From NCBI RefSeq assembly GCF_003346515.1, contig NZ_QQNA01000002.1, forward strand, positions 45,900-109,899: a stretch of 64,000 nucleotides of DNA. The letters run 5' to 3'. The notes under the pieces are model-generated. The model did no database searches. It saw nothing but the letters and a program-made list of their open reading frames with translations, and was not told the origin of the DNA. A program made the translations under genes and the position numbers. Of this stretch, positions 40,860 through 49,813 are shown in pieces. Within the stretch, counting starts at the first letter, position 1; each line of letters begins with the position of its first letter. This stretch comes from Streptomyces corynorhini. GTDB lineage: Bacteria > Actinomycetota > Actinomycetes > Streptomycetales > Streptomycetaceae.

Positions 40860-42494
40860 TCAGGCCCGCAGCCAGCAGGCGGCGTCCGGCGCGAGCCGTC
40901 CGTTCTCCAGCGGAGCGCTGGTGAGCAGCGTCCGCGTGTGCGCGGGCAGCGGCGCCGGCTCCGCCGAGAGGTTGACGACGCAGATCACCGTGCTCGCGGG
41001 GCCGCCCCCCTCCCGCGCCCCGCCGTCGCGCGCGAACGCCAGCACGCCGGGCGCCGAATCGAGCCAGCGCATCGCCCCGTCCCCGAACCCCGGCACGGCC
41101 CGCCGCAGCCGCAGGGCCTCGCGGTACAGGGTGAGCATGGAGCCGGGATCGGCCGCCTGGAGGTCGGCGGCGTACGCGGGCCACGAGGCGGGCTGCGGCA
41201 GCCACGGCGGCGTCCGCGAGCCGAACCCCGCGTACGGTGCCCGCGCCGTCCACGGCAGCGGCACCCGGCAGCCGTCGCGCCCCGGGTCCTTGCCGCCTGA
41301 GCGCCCGTGCATCGGGTCCTGGATGCGCTCCAGCGGGACGTCGGCCTCCGGCAGGCCCAGCTCCTCGCCCTGGTAGAGGTAGACGGCGCCGGGCAGGGCC
41401 AGCGACAGGAGGGCGGCGGCGCGGGCCCTGCGGGCGCCGAGTGCGAGGTCCGTCGGGGTGCCGAACTCCTTCGCCGCGAAGTCGAATCCGGTGTCCTCGC
41501 GCCCGTACCGGGTGACGGTCCGGGTCACGTCGTGGTTGCTGAGCACCCAGGTGGCGGGCGCGCCGACCGGCGCGTGCTCCGCGAGGGTCTCGTCGATGGC
41601 GGCCCGCAGCCGCCCGGCGTCCCAGGGGCACGCGAGGAAGTTGAAGTTGAACGCGGTGTGCAGCTCGTCGGGGCGCAGATAGCGCACGAAGCGCTCGGTG
41701 TCGGGCAGCCAGACCTCGCCGACGAAGACGGCGCCGTACTCGTCGGCGATGGCACGCCAGGAACGGTAGATCCCGTGCAGCTCGTCGAGGTCGACATAGG
41801 GATGCGGGTCGCGGCCCGCCGTGAAGTCCGGCAGGGCCGGGTCCTTGGCGAGCAGCGCGGCCGAGTCGATCCGTACGCCCGCGACCCCCCGTTCGAACCA
41901 GAAGCGCAGCACGTCCTCGTGTTCCCCGCGCACCGCGGGGTGGGCCCAGTTGAGGTCGGGCTGCTCGGGGGCGAAGAGATGCAGGTACCACTCGCCGTCG
42001 GGGAGCCGTGTCCAGGGCGTGCCGCCGAACTCGGAGACCCAGTCGTTGGGCGGGATCTCACCGTGCTCGCCGCGCCCGGCCCTGAAGTGGAACAGTTCGC
42101 GCTCCGGGCTGCCGGGGCCGGCCGCCAGCGCGGCCCGGAACCAGGCGTGCCGGTCGGAGACGTGGTTCGGTACGACGTCGATGATGGTGCGCAGGGACAG
42201 CTCACGCGCCTCGGCGATGAGTTTCTCGGCCTCCGCGAGCGTGCCGAAGGCGGGGTCGATGGTGCGGTAGTCCGCGACGTCGTAACCGCCGTCGGCGAGC
42301 GGCGAGAGGTACCAGGGGGTGAACCAGAGCGCGTCGACGCCCAGTTCCACGAGATACGGCAGCTTGGCCCGTACGCCCGCGAGGTCCCCGGTGCCGTCGC
42401 CGTCGCCGTCGGCGAAGCTGCGGACGTAGACCTGGTAGATGGCTGCGTCCCGCCACCACAGGGCGTCGGCGGACTCCAGCGGGCTGCCTTCCAT
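40860..42494 (-). CDS. GH13 family alpha-glucosidase/oligosaccharide hydrolase
   Basis: 544 aa from ATG 42494 with AAAGGAACG upstream. (beta/alpha)8 barrel with the four GH13 regions: DVVPNHVSDRH, GVRIDSAALL (nucleophile Asp210), VFVGEVWLPD (acid/base Glu260) and VLSNHDVTR (Asp322). The small domain C ends the protein. Length and the QVYVRSFADGDGDGTGDLAGV start point to the oligo-1,6-glucosidase/alpha-glucosidase group, not a secreted amylase; no signal peptide. Last gene of an operon with two sugar permeases and a binding lipoprotein, so it probably hydrolyses the imported maltose-like oligosaccharide in the cytoplasm. Confidence 0.93.
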   Translation of the reverse strand: MEGSPLESADALWWRDAAIYQVYVRSFADGDGDGTGDLAGVRAKLPYLVELGVDALWFTPWYLSPLADGGYDVADYRTIDPAFGTLAEAEKLIAEARELSLRTIIDVVPNHVSDRHAWFRAALAAGPGSPERELFHFRAGRGEHGEIPPNDWVSEFGGTPWTRLPDGEWYLHLFAPEQPDLNWAHPAVRGEHEDVLRFWFERGVAGVRIDSAALLAKDPALPDFTAGRDPHPYVDLDELHGIYRSWRAIADEYGAVFVGEVWLPDTERFVRYLRPDELHTAFNFNFLACPWDAGRLRAAIDETLAEHAPVGAPATWVLSNHDVTRTVTRYGREDTGFDFAAKEFGTPTDLALGARRARAAALLSLALPGAVYLYQGEELGLPEADVPLERIQDPMHGRSGGKDPGRDGCRVPLPWTARAPYAGFGSRTPPWLPQPASWPAYAADLQAADPGSMLTLYREALRLRRAVPGFGDGAMRWLDSAPGVLAFARDGGAREGGGPASTVICVVNLSAEPAPLPAHTRTLLTSAPLENGRLAPDAACWLRA

Positions 42495-42529
42495 GCGGCG
42501 TTCCTTTCGAGGGGGGGGTGGGGTACTGG

Positions 42530-43435
42530 TCAGCCCTTGGCGCTGCCGGCGCTGATCCCGGCGATGATGTGCCGCTGGAACACCAGGAACATCAGCACCA
42601 TCGGGATACTGGCGATCACCATGGCGGCGATCAGTACCGACAGGGGGATGTTCTGGGAGAGCTGGACGAGGGCGACGCTGATGGGCTGCTTCTCGGTGTC
42701 GGAGAAGACCATCAGCGGCCAGAGGAAGTCCTGCCAGACGGCGACCAGCGCGAAGATCGACACGACTCCGAGCACCGGCCGGGACATGGGCAGCACGATG
42801 GACCACAGCGTACGGAGCCGGCCCGCCCCGTCGATCTCGGCGGCCTCCAGCACATCGCGCGGGATCCGGTCGAAGAACCGTTTGAGCAGATAGAGGTTGA
42901 AGGCGTTGGCGACGGCGGGCAGCCAGATGCCCAGCGGATCGTTGAGCAGGCTGACGTGGATCAGCGGCAGATCGGCGATGGTCAGGTACTTCGGTACGAG
43001 CAGCGCCTGGGCGGGGACCATCAGGGTGGCGAGAATGCCGCCCATGATCACCTTGCCGAAGGCGGGCCGCAGCTTCGACAGGGCGTAGGCCGCCGCCGTG
43101 CACAGGACGAGCTGGAGGATCCAGGCACCCGCCGCCTGCACCACCGTGTTCCACAGGTGCGTGGGCAGCCGCATCAGCTCCCAGGCGTCGGTGTAGGCGC
43201 CGAGGTGCCAGCCGCCGGGGACCAGCGTCGGCGGGGTGCGGACCAGTTCGTCGGGGGACTTCATGGCACCGGAGGCCATCCAGTACACCGGGAAGAGGAA
43301 GGCCAGCGCGAAGGCGAGGACGACCGCGCAGAAGACGGTCCAGTAGAGCGCCCTGCCGCGGGCGGTGGCGAGAGCGAGTGGGGAGACGAGGGTGCGTACG
43401 CCCTGGCCGCGTTCGGCCTGTCCGGCTCGGGTCAT
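42530..43435 (-). CDS. carbohydrate ABC transporter permease (MalG-like)
   Basis: 301 aa from ATG 43435. Six membrane helices (first at about 32-54, ALYWTVFCAVVLAFALAFLFPVYW). The EAA loop EAAEIDGAGRLRTLWSIVLPMSRP (about 200-225) contacts the ATPase. CUT1 family, MalG side (MKSPDELVRTPP near the N-terminus). Downstream of the MalF-like permease by 17 bases. No ATP-binding subunit is encoded here; Streptomyces sugar transporters usually share MsiK, encoded elsewhere. Confidence 0.92.
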   Translation of the reverse strand: MTRAGQAERGQGVRTLVSPLALATARGRALYWTVFCAVVLAFALAFLFPVYWMASGAMKSPDELVRTPPTLVPGGWHLGAYTDAWELMRLPTHLWNTVVQAAGAWILQLVLCTAAAYALSKLRPAFGKVIMGGILATLMVPAQALLVPKYLTIADLPLIHVSLLNDPLGIWLPAVANAFNLYLLKRFFDRIPRDVLEAAEIDGAGRLRTLWSIVLPMSRPVLGVVSIFALVAVWQDFLWPLMVFSDTEKQPISVALVQLSQNIPLSVLIAAMVIASIPMVLMFLVFQRHIIAGISAGSAKG

Positions 43436-43452
43436 GGCGGTGCGGGCTCCTC

Positions 43453-44412
43453 TCAGTCGTCGGTGCGGGTGAGCCGCAGATAGAGGGCGGAGAAGAGGCT
43501 CAGCACGATCAGCAGCAGCACGCTGAGGGCGCAGGCACCGCCGAAGTCGTTGTAGAGGAAGGCGTATTTGTAGATCAGGTAGAGGACCGTCACGGTGGAG
43601 TTCTCCGGACCGCCACCGGTGATCACGAAGGGTTCGGTGAACACCTGCATGGTGGCGATGATCTGGAGCAGCATCAGCATCAGGATGATGAAGCGGGTCT
43701 GCGGGACGGTCACATGGCGCACCCGCTGCCAGAGGTTGGCGCCGTCCAGCTCCGCCGCCTCGTACAGCTCGCCGGGGATGCCCTGGAGCGCGGCGAGATA
43801 GATGAGGACCGTGCCGCCCATGTTCGCCCACGTGGCCACGATGACCAGGGACAGCAGCGCGGTGTCCGCGCCGTTGGTCCAGTTCGACGTCGGCAGGTGC
43901 AGGAAGCGCAGGGTCTCGTTGGCGAGTCCCGCGCCCGGATCGTAGAACCACTTCCACAGCAGGGCGCTGACGACCGGCGGGATCATCACCGGAAGGTAGA
44001 CGACCACCCGGAAGAAGGACTTCGCGTGGCGCAGCTCGTTGAGGACGAGCGCCATCAGGAACGGTACGGCGAAGCCGATGAGCAGGGCCAGCACGGTGAA
44101 GGTGAGCGTGTTGCGCCAGGCCGCGGCGAACTCCGGATCGTGCAGGACCCGGGTGAAGTTGGCGGTGCCCACCCACTCCGGGGCCGATCCGGGGGTGTAC
44201 TTCTGGAACGCGATGACCACCGCCCGGATCGCCGGGTACCAGGAGAACAGCGCGAAGCAGAGCAGGCCGCCGGCCAGGAAGCCGTAGGCGCGCAGCTGGC
44301 GGGAGAGGGCGCGGCGGGCGGCGCCGGAGGTCCCGCTCTGGGTGGGCGTGGTCCCGGGAGCGGGAGCGGGCGGCGCGGCGGCGGGCCGCCGGGGAGCCTG
44401 GGCAGTCGTCAT
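43453..44412 (-). CDS. carbohydrate ABC transporter permease (MalF-like)
   Basis: 319 aa. A Pro/Ala-rich cytoplasmic leader (about 35 residues) precedes six helices (first at about 43-64, GFLAGGLLCFALFSWYPAI; others with LTFTVLALLIGFAVPFLMAL and VVVYLPVMIPPVVSALLW). EAA loop ELYEAAELDGANLWQRVRHVTVPQTR around 215-240. CUT1 permease of a binding-protein-dependent sugar importer. Sits between binding-protein gene (8 bases upstream) and MalG-like gene, one operon. Confidence 0.92.
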   Translation of the reverse strand: MTTAQAPRRPAAAPPAPAPGTTPTQSGTSGAARRALSRQLRAYGFLAGGLLCFALFSWYPAIRAVVIAFQKYTPGSAPEWVGTANFTRVLHDPEFAAAWRNTLTFTVLALLIGFAVPFLMALVLNELRHAKSFFRVVVYLPVMIPPVVSALLWKWFYDPGAGLANETLRFLHLPTSNWTNGADTALLSLVIVATWANMGGTVLIYLAALQGIPGELYEAAELDGANLWQRVRHVTVPQTRFIILMLMLLQIIATMQVFTEPFVITGGGPENSTVTVLYLIYKYAFLYNDFGGACALSVLLLIVLSLFSALYLRLTRTDD

Positions 44413-44419
44413 GGGTGTG

Positions 44420-45769
44420 TCAGCCCCGGGCCAGGATTCCGTCGATCTTCGTCCCGGCGTCCTTGAGGAGCTGGTCGATGTCGGCGTCCTTCCTGGTGAG
44501 GACCGCGGATACGGCGCCGTCGAGGACGGAGTAGATCTGCTGGGCCTTCGGCGGCTCCAGCTTCGCCGTGAGCCGCTGGCTTCCGTCCAGGAACGCCTGG
44601 TAGTTGGCGACCGGGACGTTGGCGTGGCGCTTCTTGAGCTTCTGGTCCTCGGCGTCGGTGGCCCCGGTCCACAGCCGGGGCTCGGGGAGGCCGACCGGCG
44701 CCTTCAGATCGGCGGCGCGCTTCCAGTCGTTGAGTCCTGAGCCCGGCGTGTTGGTCTGGAACTCCAGCCACTTCAGACCGGCCCTGATCTGGTCGGGCGA
44801 CGCCTTCTTGCTGAACATGTAGCCGTCCCCGCCGATGAGCGTGCCCTTGCCGCCGGGCATCGGGGCGAGGCCGAGGTCCTCGTAGCTGCCGCCCTTCTCC
44901 TTGACCAGGATCGGGACGTTGTCCGGGGCGGAGAGGTACATGCCGAGTCTGCCGGAGCCCATCATCTGTTGGACGTCGTTGAGGATGAGGAGCTGCTTGC
45001 TGCCCATGGAGTCGTCGCTCCAGCGCATGTCCTTGAGGTTCCGCAGGACGGCCCTGCCCTCGGGGCCGTCGACGGCGGACTTCTCGCCGTCCGGCGTGAC
45101 GACGTCGCCGCCCTGGGAGTACATCTCGGCGGTGAAGTGCCAGCCGCCCTGGTTCTGGGCGCTGTAGTCGGCGTAGCCGACGTACTCCTTGCCGAGGCCG
45201 GCGATCTTCCTGGCGGCGGCGCGGACCTCTTCCCAGGTGGCCGGGGGCTTGTCGGGGTCGAGGCCGGCGCGCTCGAAGAGTCTCTTGTTGTAGAGGAGGC
45301 CCATCGAGTAGTTGGTGCGCGGTATGCCGTAGACCTTGCCGTCGACGGTGTAGACGTCGCGCAGCGACTGCTGGATGTCGCCGTAGCCCTTCATGTCCTT
45401 CACGTACGACGTGATGTCGGCCGCCTGGTTGATGTCGACGACGTGTCCGGCGTCGGTGAAGTACGTGTAGAAGACGTCTTCCATCTGGCCGCCCGCGAGC
45501 TTCGCGTCGAAGGTCTTGGGGTCCTGGCAGGGGAAGGCGTCGCGGCCCACGATGTCGATGTCCGGGTTGGCCTTCTCGAACGCCTTGATGTCGTCCTCGA
45601 AGCTCTGCCGGTCGATCTTCGCGCTCTTGGGCGGCATGCAGTTGACGGTGACGCGCGTTTTGCCCCCGGCCGGGCTGTCGCTGTCCGAACCGCAGGCGGC
45701 GAGTCCGGTGAGGGCGAGAACGGTGGCGGTGGCGGTGGCGCACAGACGGCGGAACCCGGAGCTACTCAT
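44420..45769 (-). CDS. extracellular sugar-binding lipoprotein (ABC importer)
   Basis: 449 aa from ATG 45769 with AAGAGGGG upstream. Lipoprotein signal: hydrophobic ATATVLALTGLAAC with lipobox Cys26. SBP_bac_1 family (about 45-400): SFEDDIKAFEKANPDIDIVGRDAFP, VDGKVYGIPRTNYSMGLLYNKRLFERAGLDPDKPPATWEEV, GGDGYMFSKKASPDQI. A Cys pair in NCMPPK and FPCQD may form a disulfide. Captures an oligosaccharide at the membrane surface for the two permeases. First structural gene of the sugar operon, downstream of LacI. Ligand unknown; GH13 partner suggests an alpha-glucoside. Confidence 0.93.
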   Translation of the reverse strand: MSSSGFRRLCATATATVLALTGLAACGSDSDSPAGGKTRVTVNCMPPKSAKIDRQSFEDDIKAFEKANPDIDIVGRDAFPCQDPKTFDAKLAGGQMEDVFYTYFTDAGHVVDINQAADITSYVKDMKGYGDIQQSLRDVYTVDGKVYGIPRTNYSMGLLYNKRLFERAGLDPDKPPATWEEVRAAARKIAGLGKEYVGYADYSAQNQGGWHFTAEMYSQGGDVVTPDGEKSAVDGPEGRAVLRNLKDMRWSDDSMGSKQLLILNDVQQMMGSGRLGMYLSAPDNVPILVKEKGGSYEDLGLAPMPGGKGTLIGGDGYMFSKKASPDQIRAGLKWLEFQTNTPGSGLNDWKRAADLKAPVGLPEPRLWTGATDAEDQKLKKRHANVPVANYQAFLDGSQRLTAKLEPPKAQQIYSVLDGAVSAVLTRKDADIDQLLKDAGTKIDGILARG

Positions 45770-46093
45770 CGATGGGACCCCTCTTGGGCAGGAGCGCGGG
45801 AACCTCACAGCTGCTCGCTGTGTGGCGGCGCTCACTCAACCACTCGACCCAGGAGTCCGCAATATCTCGCTCCAATATCGCAAATACTTGACAGATTGTG
45901 GCCGGTGTCGCCGCGCGGCAGCGCAACTCGTCCGACAGACCGAAACGGCCCCGCACGCGTGGGCGTGCGGGGCCGGTGGGCGGCGGGGGCGGCGGGGGCG
46001 CTGGGCGGCGGGGCCGGTGGGCGGTGGGGGCGCTGGCCGGTGGGCGGTGCGTGGCGCGGCACCGGGAGGGGCTTCCGGGGGCGGGTACGGCGG
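45770..46093. other. 324-base region between the LacI gene and the binding-protein gene
   Basis: Contains the LacI gene's hairpin terminator (45947-45974), a G-rich low-complexity tract of GGGGGC/GGTGGGC units (45974-46060), and, near the binding-protein gene, AT-rich DNA with two copies of CAATATC (45860-45866 and 45873-45879) and CGCAA/TTGCG-like half-sites. The latter are plausible operator or promoter elements for the sugar operon; no gene is seen. Confidence 0.55.
45947..45974 (-). terminator. terminator after the LacI-type regulator gene
   Basis: Twelve-base perfect arms GGCCCCGCACGC (45947-45958) and GCGTGCGGGGCC (45963-45974), four-base loop. Confidence 0.8.
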
Positions 46094-47104
46094 TCAGCCG
46101 CGCGGCGCCTGCCCCGTGGAGCCCCGCACCACCAGCTCCGGCTCGAACAGCAGCTCGCCGGGAGGCACCGCGCCGCCCTGGATCTGCGCGTTGAGCATCT
46201 CGACGGCCGCCCGGCCCATCGCCTCGATGGGCTGGCGGACCGTCGTCAGCGGGGGTTCGGTGCAGTTCATGAACGCGGAGTCGTCGAAGCCGACGACCGA
46301 GACCTCGCCGGGCACGGCGAGACCGCGCCGGCGCGCGGCCCGTACCGCCCCGAGGGCCAGCGGGTCGCTGGCGCAGATGATGCCCGTGACGCCCCGGTCG
46401 AGCAGGCGCGTGGCCGCCGCCTGGCCGCCCTCCAGGGAGAACATGGTCCGCTCGATCCGCTCGTCGGGCAGACCGGCCCCCGCCGCGTCCGCCGCCGCCC
46501 GCGCGGCGGCCAGCTTGCGCCGGGACGGCACGTGGTCGGCCGGGCCGAGCACCAGCCCCACCCGCTCGTGGCCGAGGGAGGCCAGATGGCGCCACGCCTG
46601 TTCGACCGCGACGGCGTCGTCGCAGGAGATGCAGGGGAAGTCGAGGTTCTCGATCGGGGCGTTGATCAGCACGACCGGGATCCGGCGCTCGGCGAGCAGC
46701 CGGTAGTGCTCGTGCGGGGCGTCGGCCTGCGCGAAGAGACCGCCCGCGAAGACCACGCCGGAGACCTGCTGCTGGAGCAGCAGCTCCACGTAGTCGGCCT
46801 CGGAGACGCCGCCCTTGGTCTGGGTGCAGAGCACGGGGGTGAGGCCCTGTTGCGCCAGCGCGCCGCCGATGACCTCGGCGAACGCGGGAAAGATGGGGTT
46901 CTGCAGCTCCGGCAGGACCAGACCGACGAGCCGGGCGCGCTCCCCGCGCAGCTGGGTGGGGCGCTCGTAGCCGAGGACGTCGAGCGCGGTCAGCACGGAC
47001 TGCCGGGTGGCCTGCGAGACCCCGGGCTTGCCGTTGAGCACCCGGCTGACCGTGGCCTCGCTGACCCCAACCTTCTTCGCCACCTGAGCAAGTCGTCGCG
47101 TCAT
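46094..47104 (-). CDS. LacI-family transcriptional regulator of the sugar operon
   Basis: 336 aa from ATG 47104. LacI helix-turn-helix (5-26: AQVAKKVGVSEATVSRVLNGKPGVS) and hinge helix (RPTQLRGERARLVGL, about 47-60), then a periplasmic-binding-like core (about 60-330) with VGLVLPELQNPIFP, CDDAVAVEQAWRHL, GIICASDPLALGAVRA and VSVVGFDD. No clear ribosome box precedes the ATG, so translation may be leaderless or weak. Upstream DNA has repeated GCAAG half-sites that fit autoregulation. It should repress the adjacent binding protein/permease/glucosidase genes until the sugar is present. Confidence 0.92.
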   Translation of the reverse strand: MTRRLAQVAKKVGVSEATVSRVLNGKPGVSQATRQSVLTALDVLGYERPTQLRGERARLVGLVLPELQNPIFPAFAEVIGGALAQQGLTPVLCTQTKGGVSEADYVELLLQQQVSGVVFAGGLFAQADAPHEHYRLLAERRIPVVLINAPIENLDFPCISCDDAVAVEQAWRHLASLGHERVGLVLGPADHVPSRRKLAAARAAADAAGAGLPDERIERTMFSLEGGQAAATRLLDRGVTGIICASDPLALGAVRAARRRGLAVPGEVSVVGFDDSAFMNCTEPPLTTVRQPIEAMGRAAVEMLNAQIQGGAVPPGELLFEPELVVRGSTGQAPRG

Positions 47105-47108
47105 GTAC

Positions 47109-47141
47109 GCAAGACTATCGCAAGCGATGCAAGCCACTTGC
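47109..47141. promoter_or_regulatory. cluster of GCAAG half-sites, candidate LacI-family operator
   Basis: GCAAG at 47109, 47120 and 47129 and CTTGC at 47137-47141. GCAAG-CCA-CTTGC (47129-47141) and ATCGC-AA-GCGAT (47117-47128) are perfect small dyads. Located just upstream of the LacI start and between it and the divergent kinase gene. LacI/MalR-type operators in Streptomyces contain CTTGCAG-like half-sites, so autoregulation is likely (inference). Confidence 0.5.
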
Positions 47142-47228
47142 TCCATGACGCAATCCGAGCGTAAAGAGCGGAGCGAGCCGTTCGGGGAGATTTCGGAAAC
47201 CGCGTCCGGCCCTCTACCGTTCGTACGC

Positions 47229-49025
47229 ATGAGCGCCGGACCGAGCAGCACGGCCCGCACCGCGGCCGGACGACGACGACGGCGGCTCGGCTGGCCGCGC
47301 CGGGTCTCCTCCCAGGTGCTGCTGACGCAGCTCGCCATCGCCGCCGGGGTGACCGTGCTGGCCACCGGGCTCTTCCTCGCCCCGTTCAGCCATGAGCTGG
47401 ACGACCAGGCGATGCGCCGCGCCCTGGCCATCGCCGAGACCACCGCTTCGCCGAAGACGGCCGCCGACCTGCTGACGTCCCGGCCCGCCGCCGACGGCCC
47501 CGTGCAGGCCGAGGCCGAACGGATCAGACGGGCCAGCGGGGCCGAGTACGTCGTCGTCATGGACCTCGACGGGGTGCGCTGGTCGCACACGGACATCGAG
47601 GAGATCGGCAGGGTCGTCTCCACCGACCCGAGCGAGGCGCTCGCGGGCGAGCACCTCATGGAACTCGACAGCGGGACACTCGGCCGCTCCGCCCGGGGGA
47701 AGGTGCCGCTGCGCGACGGTACGGGGCGGATCGTCGGCGCCGTGTCGGTCGGCATCGCGTACGACAGCGTCCACAACCGGCTTCTCGCCGCGATCCCCGG
47801 CCTCCTCGCCTACGCGGGCGCGGCGCTGGCCGCCGGAGCGCTCGCCGCCTTCCTGATCTCCCGGCGTCTCCAGCGGCAGACCCACGACCTGGCCTTCTCC
47901 GACATCTCGGCGCTGCTGACCGAGCGCGAGGCGATGCTGCACAGCCTGCGCGAGGGCGTGGTCGCGCTGGACCCCGCCGGCCGGATCCGGCTGATGAACG
48001 ACGAGGCGCAGCGGCTGCTCGGCCTCGGCCCCGACGCCACGGGCCGCCCGCTGGAGGAGTCGCTCGGCGAGGGGCGCGCCACGGAGGTGCTGACCGGGCG
48101 GGTGCGGGGCGAGGATCTGCTGGCCGTCCAGGGCGGCCGGGTCCTGGTCGCCAACCGGATGCCGACGGACGACGGCGGCGCGGTCGTGACCCTGCGGGAC
48201 CGTACGGAGCTGGAGCAGCTCGGCCGCGAACTGGACGCGACGCGCGGCCTGATCGACGCCCTGCGCGCCCAGGACCACGAGCACGCCAACCACATGCACA
48301 CCCTGCTGGGGCTGCTGGAGCTGGAGATGCACCAGGAGGCGGCGGAGTTCGTCAACGAGGTGGTCGGGGTGCACCGGACCACCGCCGAGCAGGTCACCGA
48401 GCGGATCCTCGACCCGCTGCCGGCCGCGCTGCTGGTCGGGAAGGCCACCGTCGCCGCCGAGCGGGGCGTCCTGCTGCGGCTGTCGCCCGACACCCTGCTG
48501 CCGAACCGGCTGGTCGACCCGCAGGGCCTGGTGACGGTGGTCGGCAACCTGGTGGACAACGCCCTGGACGCGGCGGCCGGTTCCGACGATCCGCGTATCG
48601 AGGTGGAGCTGCTCGCCGAGGACCGTACGGTCGTCCTGGTGGTCTCCGACAGCGGCCCCGGCATCCCGGCCGACCGGCGCGAACTCGTCTTCTCCGAGGG
48701 CTGGTCGACCAAGGAGCCGCCCGCCCACGGCAGGCGCGGTCTCGGGCTGGCGCTGGTGCGCCGGCTCGCCGAGCGGCAGGGCGGCAGCGCGCGGGCCGGC
48801 GTCTCCCCGCTGGGCGGCGCCGAGTTCACCGTCGTCCTTCCGGAGGCGCTGACCGAACCGGCCGAGGACACCGGTACGGGCACGGGCGTGGAGACGGACC
48901 TCGACGCGGGTATCGATACGGGCATCGATACGGACACGGACCCCGGTGCGCGAGCGGACGCGGGCCCTGGCGCACCGGCTTCTCTCCCGGCGTACGGGCG
49001 GAGCGCGGCGGGAGAGACACGGTGA
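47229..49025 (+). CDS. CitA/DcuS-type sensor histidine kinase
   Basis: 598 aa from ATG 47229 (MSAGPSSTAR); the frame is open to 47103, but the extra stretch lies in the LacI operator region. Two membrane helices (about 30-52 and 190-212) frame an extracytoplasmic PDC/Cache domain (about 55-187: RALAIAETTA, YVVVMDLDGVRWSH, GRIVGAVSVGIAYDSV). A cytoplasmic PAS domain (about 235-330) is followed by the CitA-specific kinase core with His350 in RAQDHEHANHMHTLLG, and HATPase_c (GNLVDNALDAA, GRRGLGLALVRR). Senses a di- or tricarboxylate such as citrate or fumarate. The C-terminal 45 residues are GT/DT-rich repeats. The ancestral citrate synthase genes lay close by before deletion. Confidence 0.92.
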   Translation: MSAGPSSTARTAAGRRRRRLGWPRRVSSQVLLTQLAIAAGVTVLATGLFLAPFSHELDDQAMRRALAIAETTASPKTAADLLTSRPAADGPVQAEAERIRRASGAEYVVVMDLDGVRWSHTDIEEIGRVVSTDPSEALAGEHLMELDSGTLGRSARGKVPLRDGTGRIVGAVSVGIAYDSVHNRLLAAIPGLLAYAGAALAAGALAAFLISRRLQRQTHDLAFSDISALLTEREAMLHSLREGVVALDPAGRIRLMNDEAQRLLGLGPDATGRPLEESLGEGRATEVLTGRVRGEDLLAVQGGRVLVANRMPTDDGGAVVTLRDRTELEQLGRELDATRGLIDALRAQDHEHANHMHTLLGLLELEMHQEAAEFVNEVVGVHRTTAEQVTERILDPLPAALLVGKATVAAERGVLLRLSPDTLLPNRLVDPQGLVTVVGNLVDNALDAAAGSDDPRIEVELLAEDRTVVLVVSDSGPGIPADRRELVFSEGWSTKEPPAHGRRGLGLALVRRLAERQGGSARAGVSPLGGAEFTVVLPEALTEPAEDTGTGTGVETDLDAGIDTGIDTDTDPGARADAGPGAPASLPAYGRSAAGETR

Positions 49026-49702
49026 TCGAGGTACTGATCGTGGACGACGACGTCCGGGTGGCGCGGGTCAACACCGCCTATGTGGCGAAGGTGGCGGGGT
49101 TCCGTGTGGTGGCCCAGGCGCACTCGGCCACCGAGGCCCTCGACCGGATCGCGCTCCACCGGGTCGATCTGATCCTCCTCGACCACGGCCTGCCCGACCG
49201 CAACGGCGTCACGCTGGTGCGGGAGTTGCGGCAGCTCGGCCACGAGGCCGACGTGATCATGGTGACGGCGGCGCGCGACGTCGCCACCGTCCAGTCCGCG
49301 ATGCGTCAGGGCGCCCTTCAGTACCTGGTCAAACCGTTCGGCTTCGCCGGGTTGCGGGCCAAGCTGGAGGCGTACGCGACGCTGCGGCGCACGGTCGAGC
49401 GCGGCGGCGAGGCGGAACAGGCGGAGGTGGACCGGATGTTCGGCGCGCTGTCCGCCTCGGCCGCCCCTGAGCTGCCCAAGGGGCACTCCCCCACCACGGC
49501 GGCCGTGATCCGCCGGACGCTGCGGAGCGCCGAAGGGCCGCTGTCGGCACAGGAGATCGCGGAGCGGGCCGGAATGAGCCGGCAGACCGCGCAGCGCTAC
49601 CTCAAGGTGCTGGAGCGGGCCGGACGGATACGGCTGACGCTCCGGTACGGCGGGACGGGGCGCCCGGAGCACCGCTACACCTGGCCGACGGCGAACGGCT
49701 GA
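49022..49702 (+). CDS. CitB/DcuR-type response regulator
   Basis: 226 aa from GTG 49022, overlapping the kinase by four bases. Receiver domain with DDD (8-10), phosphoacceptor Asp54 (LILLDHGLPD), Lys in LVKPFGF. The output domain (about 155-225) is an HTH of the CitB type: GPLSAQEIAERAGMSRQTAQRYLKVLERAGRI. Controls carboxylate uptake or metabolism genes in this family; the symporter gene next to it (convergent) is a candidate target. Confidence 0.92.
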   Translation: MIEVLIVDDDVRVARVNTAYVAKVAGFRVVAQAHSATEALDRIALHRVDLILLDHGLPDRNGVTLVRELRQLGHEADVIMVTAARDVATVQSAMRQGALQYLVKPFGFAGLRAKLEAYATLRRTVERGGEAEQAEVDRMFGALSASAAPELPKGHSPTTAAVIRRTLRSAEGPLSAQEIAERAGMSRQTAQRYLKVLERAGRIRLTLRYGGTGRPEHRYTWPTANG

Positions 49703-49813
49703 GCCCGGGGGGCCGAGGGGCCGGAGAGCCGAGGGGCCGGAGAGCCTGGGGCCTGGGGCCTCCTGTGGCCTGGGGCCGGGGGGCATACCCGCCGCGGGCG
49801 CCGGTGGACCGGC

